From assembly GCA_024277515.1 (NCBI GenBank), contig JAJRVB010000269.1:1-5408 (forward strand): a stretch of DNA of 5,408 bases, read 5' to 3'. The translations under genes were made by a program, and so were the position numbers. Shown in pieces: positions 1 to 4,985 of this stretch; within the stretch, counting starts at the first letter, position 1, and each line of letters begins with the position of its first letter. The notes under the pieces were generated by a model. It had not been told where the DNA came from and ran no database searches. It worked only from the letters and a program-made list of their open reading frames with translations. The DNA comes from Nitrospirota bacterium (GTDB lineage: Bacteria > Nitrospirota > Thermodesulfovibrionia > UBA6902).

Positions 1-166
1 CCCACCGCAAAACATGCGGCCTATTCTGCAAATAACATTAAGGCAAAGTGAAGCGAGAGCCTTTCTTAAGGAGTCTGCGGTTGTTTACGTATGTCAGTGC
101 TTATTCACCTCTTATTACTCAAAAAACAGATCTCGGGACATACGTCTCAACAGCAGAGGAATTATT
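1..166. other. Upstream leader, no firm element
   Basis: This stretch precedes the GTG start of the first gene. The reading frame of that gene stays open back to an ATG at 14, but the residues it would add (rich in Arg, Ser, Tyr and Cys) do not resemble a binding protein and would place the signal peptide about 50 residues inside the product. I therefore treat it as non-coding leader. A short CCGCA/TGCGG stem (5-9 with 15-19) has no T-tract and is too small to call a terminator. A TTGTTT at 81-86 has no convincing -10 partner. The promoter may lie upstream of the window. Confidence 0.4.
155..160 (+). promoter_or_regulatory. Ribosome binding site fixing the GTG start
   Basis: AGAGGA lies 6 nt before the GTG at 167. 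It decides the start of the first binding protein, because the GTG begins a well-formed signal peptide while the in-frame ATG at 14 does not. Confidence 0.6.
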
Positions 167-1375
167 GTGAATTGTATTTTACCGTGGGTACGCACAGTTG
201 CAATCACAATTGCAATAAGCGTTCTGTTCGTAGCCGCCCGGACAAGTGAAGGCGCCGAGCCGGTTGTTATAGGGGTATTGCACTGGGAGGGATTTGCCTA
301 TTCGACGATGATGAAAAATTCTCACAATATGGCATTGGAGGCCATAAACAGAGAGGGAGGAATCAAAGGCAGTCCCCTTAAGCTGATATATGCGGATGAT
401 CAGGGGGACCGGAAGGCCGGAGAGAAGGCGGTAAGGGATCTGGTTCAGGAAAATAAAGCGGTTATGCTGGTCGGCGGTTATGCGAGCAGTAATACGGTAT
501 ATACAGCAGGCATTGCCGAAAAACTGAACATCCCTTTTTTGATATCCACTGCCGCTGACGACAGGATCACCCAAAGAAACTGGAAAAATATCTACAGGCT
601 GAATCAACCGGCAAAGGAATATGCAAAAGGGGTAGAAGAGCTGTTACTGAAAAAAGTGAGACCTGCTTCCATGGCAATTGTATACGAAAACAGCCCGTAT
701 GGCACCGGAGGGGCGTTGAGGATGATGTGGTTTTGCAGAGAGCATGATATAGAAATACGCAAGATCATTCCCTATCATAAAGAAAGAGAGAGTGAAGCAT
801 ACTACGAAAAGCTCCTTCTGCCTTTGCAGGAAGACCCTCCGGATGTGATCTATATGGTTTCTTATCTCAAAGATGCCGTGTCACTGGTAAAAAAGATCCG
901 GGCATTAAAAATAAACTCTTACCTTATTGGGGGAGCGGGAGGGTTTACATCACCTGAATTTATCACGATGGCAGGAAACACCGCTGATAGTCTGCTTACA
1001 GCAACACTATGGACACCCCAGTTGCCGTATCCCGGTACAAAAGCGTATTACGACTCATATATCAGGAAACATACAACTCCTCCTGATTACCATGGAGCAG
1101 AGGCATATTCTGTACTGCTTGCTGCAGCTGATGCCTTGAGGCGGGCAAGATCGTTTCGCCCTGAAGATATCCGTGATGCACTCGATAAAACCGATCTGCA
1201 AACCCCTTTCGGGCGTGTCAACTTCAAAACGTATGGGAACTTCGAACGTCAGAACCGCCTGCCGACTATGGTTCTTCAGATCATTAATGGCAAATTCGAA
1301 TCCGTATGGCCGGGCAATAACGCAACATCAAAGTTTGTAACGAACCCGGACATACAGGATGCAGGAGGCAGATAG
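167..1375 (+). CDS. LivJ-type periplasmic substrate-binding protein (ABC type I, Peripla_BP_6-like)
   Basis: The product is 402 residues, a normal length for branched-chain amino acid/amide-type binding proteins. From the GTG start, residues 1-30 form a signal peptide: Arg9, a hydrophobic core at about 11-24 (VAITIAISVLFVAA) and likely cleavage after Ala30, just before the first beta strand EPVVIGVLHW. There is no lipobox, so it should be soluble in the periplasm. Family features seen are the N-lobe start followed by a helix ending AINREGGIKG (59-68), the strand LKLIYADDQGD, the ligand-loop region GGYASSNTVYTAGIAEKLNIPFLIST (103-128), the second-lobe YENSPYGTGG (173-182), and YHGAEAYSVLLAAADALRRA (308-327) before the C-terminal TPFGRVNF. 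The usual partners LivH/M/G/F are absent from the window; the next genes encode a TRAP system instead. The ligand cannot be read from the sequence; an amino acid, amide or carboxylate are all possible. It could alternatively serve as a sensor input protein. Family call firm, ligand unknown. Confidence 0.88.
   Translation: MNCILPWVRTVAITIAISVLFVAARTSEGAEPVVIGVLHWEGFAYSTMMKNSHNMALEAINREGGIKGSPLKLIYADDQGDRKAGEKAVRDLVQENKAVMLVGGYASSNTVYTAGIAEKLNIPFLISTAADDRITQRNWKNIYRLNQPAKEYAKGVEELLLKKVRPASMAIVYENSPYGTGGALRMMWFCREHDIEIRKIIPYHKERESEAYYEKLLLPLQEDPPDVIYMVSYLKDAVSLVKKIRALKINSYLIGGAGGFTSPEFITMAGNTADSLLTATLWTPQLPYPGTKAYYDSYIRKHTTPPDYHGAEAYSVLLAAADALRRARSFRPEDIRDALDKTDLQTPFGRVNFKTYGNFERQNRLPTMVLQIINGKFESVWPGNNATSKFVTNPDIQDAGGR
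1363..1368 (+). promoter_or_regulatory. Strong Shine-Dalgarno inside the end of the first gene
   Basis: A full AGGAGG overlaps the last codons of the first binding-protein gene and sits 8 nt before the ATG at 1377. It is the best Shine-Dalgarno match in this part of the window and the main support for the small ORF that follows. Because it also encodes Ala-Gly-Gly in the upstream protein, chance is possible. Confidence 0.35.
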
Positions 1376-1376
1376 T

Positions 1377-1472
1377 ATGATTGTTTGCACAACACTTTTG
1401 CATTATGCAAAGACATTTTATCGTGAGGAAAGGAGGGCGGATTTGCAGTATGCAGAGGCATTGACTGTCTGA
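1377..1472 (+). CDS. Possible 31-residue small protein or leader peptide
   Basis: ATG at 1377 starts 1 nt after the TAG of the upstream gene and runs 31 codons to TGA at 1470-1472. The predicted peptide begins MIVCTTLLHYAKTFYREE and ends AEALTV. It has a short hydrophobic start and a charged middle (REERRAD), with no transmembrane segment or recognisable motif. Support is the AGGAGG 8 nt upstream and the spacing expected for translational coupling. Against it, the frame lies across two palindromes that look like operators, and a 31-codon ORF is easily produced by chance. I do not recognise it. If translated, it could be a leader peptide whose ribosome affects the following dyad at 1463-1480, which contains its stop codon. 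Confidence 0.28.
   Translation: MIVCTTLLHYAKTFYREERRADLQYAEALTV
1397..1411. promoter_or_regulatory. Palindrome TTTGCAT-T-ATGCAAA, operator-like site 1
   Basis: A perfect 7-bp inverted repeat about a single central base. This form is typical of a binding site for a dimeric helix-turn-helix regulator rather than a hairpin, since the loop would be too tight. A TTTGCAC half-site at 1384-1390 precedes it. A second, nearly identical palindrome lies at 1442-1456. Both are upstream of the TAXI binding-protein gene, so they are candidates for controlling the TRAP operon. The cognate regulator is not visible in the window. Confidence 0.4.
1442..1456. promoter_or_regulatory. Palindrome TTTGCAG-T-ATGCAGA, operator-like site 2
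   Basis: It matches site 1 at 13 of 15 positions and shares the scheme TTTGCA-N3-TGCARA. It starts exactly 45 bp after site 1 and ends 4 bp before the TTGACT at 1461, the position expected for an activator or repressor acting on a promoter there. The recurrence of an otherwise uncommon 15-mer within a 164-bp gap is the main reason to take it seriously. Confidence 0.4.
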
Positions 1473-1491
1473 TTACAGTCCATGCTAGATC
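1461..1491 (+). promoter_or_regulatory. Weak sigma-70-like promoter candidate before the TRAP genes
   Basis: TTGACT at 1461-1466 is a good -35 match. The best -10 partner is TAGATC at 1486-1491, preceded by TG at 1483-1484 (extended -10 form). The spacing of 19 bp is long and the -10 is poor, so this is tentative. A start point near 1498 would leave a leader of about 40 nt before the ATG at 1540. Confidence 0.22.
1463..1480. repeat. Dyad GACTGT-N6-ACAGTC
   Basis: A perfect 6-bp inverted repeat with a 6-nt spacer. It overlaps the candidate -35 and spans the stop codon of the 31-codon ORF. It could be an operator half-pair or a small RNA hairpin. There is no T-tract behind it, so it is not an intrinsic terminator. 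Confidence 0.3.
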
Positions 1492-1523
1492 AACTTTTCA
1501 AATAGCAGTATGAATCACAAAAC

Positions 1524-1530
1524 AAAGGAG
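1524..1530 (+). promoter_or_regulatory. Ribosome binding site of the TAXI binding protein
   Basis: AAAGGAG lies 9 nt before the ATG at 1540. This picks that ATG over the in-frame ATG at 1510, which has no comparable site and would place ten extra polar residues before the signal peptide. Confidence 0.65.
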
Positions 1531-1539
1531 AAAACAATA

Positions 1540-2514
1540 ATGAAAAACAAACTTTTTGTCGTTTTTGTTGTTATCTGTGCGCTCCTCTTTGCGGGAGTTG
1601 CATTCAACACGGATGTCATTGCCAAAAAGAGAGTCGTATTTGGCGGAGGACCGGCTGGCGGCACGTTCCAGGTAGTTGCAAATGCAATACAGACGTACAA
1701 GCCGGTTAAAAACATAACGGGATTCACCGTAAAGGCACAGTCATCAGCCGGTTCCGTAGAGAACTTGCGGAAAGTAAATAAAGGGAAGCACCAATTCTCG
1801 GTTGTGTATTCAGGCCATGTGTATCTGGGAAGAAACGGGATGATGAAAAATGATCCCAAGAAATACGAAGACGTACTGGCAGTAGCTTATCTGTATGGTG
1901 CCCCTGCCCAGCTCGTAGTCAGGAAGGGTTCCGGAATCAAGAGCACAAAAGACCTGGTTGGTAAAAAAGTCGGCGTAGGTAATGCAGGTTCCGGAGCATT
2001 CGCCAATGCTGAGATGTTCTTTACCCATCTCGGGATCTGGGACAAGATCGAAAGAAACGCGATGGGATACAACGATGCGGCCCAGGCATTCGGCAACAAT
2101 CAACTTGACGCGTTCTGGCTGTTTACTGCCTTCCCGAGCGGCGCGGTCATTATGGCGGCACAGACCAATGACATCGCCCTCATTGACCTGGGGAAAGACG
2201 CGGAAGACAACGGTTATTTCAAGAAATACCCCTACTTTGGAAAGCTGACGGTCCCGGCCGGTACGTATAAGGGTGTAGACTCCGACACTCCGTCATTCTT
2301 TGATTCAACACTCTGGGTAGCGAACTCCAAGGTGTCCGATGACGTTGTTTATGAGCTGCTTTCAAAGATTTTTACCGATGAAGGGCTTGCCCATATGGTA
2401 AGCCAGAAAAAGACCTTTAAGGCAATGAAGGTTAAAGATGGTGTAAAAGGCATAGTCACCCCCCTTCATCCCGGCGCTGAGAAGTTCTGGAGAGAAAAGG
2501 GTGTTATAAAATAA
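1540..2514 (+). CDS. TAXI-family TRAP transporter solute-binding protein
   Basis: A 324-residue periplasmic binding protein, normal for the TAXI (TRAP-associated extracytoplasmic immunogenic) family. Residues 1-28 are a signal peptide: Lys2 and Lys4, core LFVVFVVICALLFAGVAF and likely cleavage after Ala28 (DVIA, then KKRVVFGG). Family landmarks are the Gly-rich first strand-loop FGGGPAGGTFQVVANAI (34-50), the SAGSVENLRKVNKGKHQFSVVYSG segment (69-92), LVVRKGSGIKSTKDLVGKKVGVGNAGSG (125-152), and the hinge/dimension segment ending NNQLDAFWLFTAFPSGAV (186-203). It binds substrate in the periplasm and delivers it to the fused permease encoded 56 nt downstream. TAXI proteins are associated with glutamate-like and dicarboxylate ligands in studied cases, but the ligand here cannot be read; the malic enzyme nearby hints at an organic acid. 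Being the first gene of the TRAP set with a hairpin behind it, it may be expressed above the permease. Confidence 0.92.
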   Translation: MKNKLFVVFVVICALLFAGVAFNTDVIAKKRVVFGGGPAGGTFQVVANAIQTYKPVKNITGFTVKAQSSAGSVENLRKVNKGKHQFSVVYSGHVYLGRNGMMKNDPKKYEDVLAVAYLYGAPAQLVVRKGSGIKSTKDLVGKKVGVGNAGSGAFANAEMFFTHLGIWDKIERNAMGYNDAAQAFGNNQLDAFWLFTAFPSGAVIMAAQTNDIALIDLGKDAEDNGYFKKYPYFGKLTVPAGTYKGVDSDTPSFFDSTLWVANSKVSDDVVYELLSKIFTDEGLAHMVSQKKTFKAMKVKDGVKGIVTPLHPGAEKFWREKGVIK

Positions 2515-2525
2515 TACCTGAAACC

Positions 2526-2554
2526 GCAGGGGCGGGTTTGAAACCCGCCCCTGC
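2526..2554. repeat. Perfect GC-rich palindrome, REP-like element
   Basis: Arms GCAGGGGCGGGTTT (2526-2539) and AAACCCGCCCCTGC (2541-2554) are perfectly complementary about one central G. As RNA they would form about 13 bp with a three-base loop, which is very stable. No T-tract follows (the next bases are AGATTGAAG), so it is not a standard intrinsic terminator. It starts 12 nt after the TAA of the binding-protein gene and ends just before the Shine-Dalgarno of the permease. Such a hairpin between a binding-protein gene and its membrane-component gene commonly protects the upstream mRNA from 3' decay, as the REP elements after malE do. GC-rich palindromes of this form are often dispersed repeats; that classification is from memory and not tested here. 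Confidence 0.75.
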
Positions 2555-2570
2555 AGATTGAAGAGGGAAC

Positions 2571-4289
2571 ATGTTTGAAAAATTAAATAAAGTCGAAAAA
2601 ATAATATTTGATACCTGTTCCATTATACTTGTCCTTTTTTACTCTTACTCCGCTGTGCTGCAACCGGCAGCAACACAGTATCACAGAGGGATATATGTTG
2701 TCTTAACCTATGTTCTCGTTTTTTTAATCTATCAGTCAAAATCCCGCATCATGAGGGTTATAGACTATGTGCTGATGATGCTTTCTATCGTGAGTATCGG
2801 ATACTGGATATTGAATTTTGAGGCTATAAACTATCGCACCGGTGCAGAGACACAGCTTGATATGGTAATGGCAGTAATCGGTGTTCTTATCGGTATCGAA
2901 CTGGCCAGGAGGGTGGTTGGAACTGTTTTTGTAATACTGGGAACCCTGCTGCTGTTATATGGTGTCTATGGTGACTATATGCCTGACCTGATCTCTCATG
3001 CAGGGGATACATTCCCGGAATTATGCATCAGCATCTTCTATAAAAGCGACGGCATATTCGGGATCATGGCCAATGTCCTGGCAACCTATGTGCTTCTTTT
3101 TGTTATATTCGGGGCTTTTCTCGAAAAATGCGGCGCCGAGAAATTTTTCATCGATTGGCCCCTGGCTGCTGTCGGTCATAAGACCGGAGGACCGGGCAAG
3201 GTGTCTGTTATAGCAAGCGGCCTTTTCGGTTCCATATCAGGGAGCGCGATTGCAAACACGGTTTCCACCGGTGCCTTCACCATTCCAATGATGAAGAAGG
3301 CTGGTTTCAAACCACACGTAGCCGGCGGAATTGAACCGGCTGCGTCCATCGGTGGAATGTTTATGCCGCCCATTATGGGAGCAGGCGGATTTATCATGGC
3401 GGAACTGACGGGTTTGCCCTACTCAAAAATCATGCTTGTTGCCATATTCCCCGCTATCATGTATTTCTACAGTGTCTACCTGATGGTGCATTTTTACGCG
3501 AAAAAGAACAATATTGTAGGAGCAAAATCGGGACAAAGCGCCATGGAGATATTAAAAAAAGAATGGTTTTATGCTCTGCCGCTTATCGTGATCACCATTT
3601 TTATGCTGAGTGGATATTCACCAGCATATTCGGCAATACTGGGCATTGTCACCTGCCTGGTTATCAGCTGGTTCAGGAAAGACACACGTATTGACCTGAA
3701 ACGCTTTGTTGAAGCATCCAGGGCCGGTACGGAAAGCAGTCTCAAGATCGGAGCCGTTGTAGGTGTTATCGGCATTATCATTGGTGTGCTCACATACAGC
3801 GGACTGATGCTTACCATTGCCGACATCGTGATTGAGCTTGCAGGGGGAAGACTGTTTCTGACTATTCTCCTGATCGCCCTCGTCTCTCTCGTGCTCGGGA
3901 TGGGGGTCCCTGTTACGGCCGCATACCTCATCACAGCCGTTGTCGCGGTCCCGGCCCTGACTCATCTCGGGGTAAATGAAATTGCGGCCCATATGATCGT
4001 TTACTGGCTGTCGCAGGATTCAAACATTACACCGCCTGTATGCATTGCTGCCTTTGCCGGCGCAACCATTGCAAAGGCCAATATGTGGAAGACTGCTTTC
4101 TCGGCCTTTAAATTCGCAAAATTCCTGTACTTAGGCGCATTTTTGTTCGGCTATGTTCCGGGCTTTACTTTGAACGGCAGCACTATGGACATTGTAAAAG
4201 CCTTTGCGCTTATCATTATCGGCACTTATGGCTACAGCTGGATTTTAAGCGGCATCTGGATGCCACACTTTAAAAAGTCTTCCGCGTAA
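2571..4289 (+). CDS. Fused TRAP transporter permease (DctQ-DctM, 4TM/12TM type)
   Basis: A 572-residue inner-membrane protein that imports the substrate delivered by the TAXI protein, using an ion gradient (Na+ or H+; not distinguishable here). Residues 1 to about 135 form the small-subunit-like part, with hydrophobic segments near 11-30, 40-55, 62-81, 95-111 and 113-133. From about 160 the large DctM-like part follows, with further segments near 162-186, 255-278, 285-309, 333-348, 351-367, 391-410, 428-446, 447-465, 512-530 and 540-561. Diagnostic motifs are GLFGSISGSAIANTVSTG (217-234) with IPMMKKAGFKP, the EPAASIGGMFMPPIMGAGGF stretch (255-274), GMGVPVTAAY (443-452) and SQDSNITPPVC (481-491), the last two being the mirror-image substrate/ion-site loops of the large subunit. 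The start ATG is preceded by AAGAGGGA at 2561-2568. At 572 residues it is somewhat short for a fused permease, but no motif is missing. Very likely co-transcribed with the TAXI gene. Confidence 0.93.
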   Translation: MFEKLNKVEKIIFDTCSIILVLFYSYSAVLQPAATQYHRGIYVVLTYVLVFLIYQSKSRIMRVIDYVLMMLSIVSIGYWILNFEAINYRTGAETQLDMVMAVIGVLIGIELARRVVGTVFVILGTLLLLYGVYGDYMPDLISHAGDTFPELCISIFYKSDGIFGIMANVLATYVLLFVIFGAFLEKCGAEKFFIDWPLAAVGHKTGGPGKVSVIASGLFGSISGSAIANTVSTGAFTIPMMKKAGFKPHVAGGIEPAASIGGMFMPPIMGAGGFIMAELTGLPYSKIMLVAIFPAIMYFYSVYLMVHFYAKKNNIVGAKSGQSAMEILKKEWFYALPLIVITIFMLSGYSPAYSAILGIVTCLVISWFRKDTRIDLKRFVEASRAGTESSLKIGAVVGVIGIIIGVLTYSGLMLTIADIVIELAGGRLFLTILLIALVSLVLGMGVPVTAAYLITAVVAVPALTHLGVNEIAAHMIVYWLSQDSNITPPVCIAAFAGATIAKANMWKTAFSAFKFAKFLYLGAFLFGYVPGFTLNGSTMDIVKAFALIIIGTYGYSWILSGIWMPHFKKSSA

Positions 4290-4306
4290 TAAATATATAG
4301 GGGTAC

Positions 4307-4319
4307 GGCAGGCCCTGCC
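4307..4319. repeat. Small GC-rich palindrome GGCAGG-C-CCTGCC
   Basis: A 6-bp inverted repeat about one C, in the 55-nt gap between the permease and the universal stress gene. As RNA it gives only about 5 bp with a three-base loop, and no T-tract follows. It is the second GC-rich palindrome placed in a gap of this operon, but is much weaker than that at 2526-2554. It could be a degraded relative or chance. Confidence 0.3.
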
Positions 4320-4344
4320 CTGACAACTTAGAAAAGGCAAAAAA

Positions 4345-4896
4345 ATGATAAAAAAAGTCCCCGCAAAAATCCCAAAAATTAAATACAAAAAAATACTCTA
4401 CACAACCGATCTTTCCGAAAGCGGAAGGTATGCCTTTAACCATGCAGCGAGTCTTACTGAATACTACGGGGCGGAACTCACTGTATTTCATGTAGTTGAA
4501 GGAGGCCCTGAGCTGGACAAGCGTCTTTTCAGTTACGTCGATGAGAAGCTCTGGGAGGAGATTAAAACACGGAACCTGGAAGAGGCCCGAGACATCCTCA
4601 TCCGCCGCAGGAGAGATAACGCAGCCATTAAAGAGTGCGTGGGACAGTTCTGTGAAGATGTGCAGGGAAAGATGCCGGATCATCCCGCTGTTTCCTACAG
4701 TATAGTGGTAAAAATGGGAGACCCTGTTAATCTGATTATCGGAGAAGCTGAAGCAGACGATTACGACGTGATTGTGATGGGATTCCACGGGCATGGTCTG
4801 CTCAAGGCTGCAGTGATGGGCGACACGGTGCTGCACGTGGTGAAGGGCTCTAAAGTTCCTGTGCTGGTAGTCAGGGTTCCGGAAAATGATGATTAA
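4345..4896 (+). CDS. Universal stress protein (UspA family)
   Basis: A 183-residue single-domain cytoplasmic protein, longer than the usual 140-160. It has a Lys-rich N-terminal extension (seven Lys in the first 16 residues) and a long charged central helix region (about 56-112, with RRRRD near 87-91). The fold is recognisable from the first strand KILYTTDLSESGRYAFNHAASLTEYYGAELTVFHVV (16-51, with the conserved Asp22) and the C-terminal YDVIVMGFHGHG...VPVLVVRVPE. The nucleotide loop reads G146-x2-G149-x9-G159 followed by Asp160, where ATP-binding members have Ser or Thr; ATP binding is therefore uncertain. The ATG follows AAAAGG (4332-4337) at 7 nt. It lies 55 nt after the TRAP permease and probably shares its transcript. 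UspA-type genes next to TRAP transporters have precedent in TeaD, an ATP-binding protein that down-regulates the ectoine transporter TeaABC; a similar role here is an inference. Confidence 0.9.
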   Translation: MIKKVPAKIPKIKYKKILYTTDLSESGRYAFNHAASLTEYYGAELTVFHVVEGGPELDKRLFSYVDEKLWEEIKTRNLEEARDILIRRRRDNAAIKECVGQFCEDVQGKMPDHPAVSYSIVVKMGDPVNLIIGEAEADDYDVIVMGFHGHGLLKAAVMGDTVLHVVKGSKVPVLVVRVPENDD

Positions 4897-4985
4897 GATG
4901 AGGCATTTTTTGCGACTGGCGGGATAGATGGCCTCGGACAGGCTTCCCGGAGAGTGGTTGCATGGGATGGTTTGTAATAAATAAT
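4897..4985 (+). other. Short gap before malic enzyme gene
   Basis: An 89-nt gap with a T6 run at 4910-4915 that is not preceded by a hairpin, so no terminator is called. GGAGAG at 4949-4954 lies 7 nt before an alternative in-frame ATG at 4962 for the following gene. No clear promoter is visible, so read-through from the TRAP genes is plausible. Confidence 0.35.

Noticed and set aside
40..63. AAGGC...GCCTT inverted repeat in the leader
   Set aside because: A 5-bp stem with a 14-nt loop and no T-tract is expected by chance.
14..166. N-terminal extension of the first gene back to the ATG at 14
   Set aside because: It would bury the signal peptide about 50 residues inside the protein, has no family resemblance, and the GTG at 167 has a good ribosome binding site.
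1510..1539. Alternative ATG at 1510 for the TAXI protein
   Set aside because: It lacks a comparable Shine-Dalgarno and adds ten polar residues before a canonical signal peptide that starts at 1540.
2526..2554. Reading the large palindrome as an intrinsic terminator
   Set aside because: No T-run follows on the + strand, and the permease gene immediately downstream is needed by the binding protein encoded upstream.
3569..3992. Two overlapping minus-strand frames of about 120 codons
   Set aside because: Both lie antisense to the conserved TRAP permease core; their composition mirrors the membrane-protein codons.
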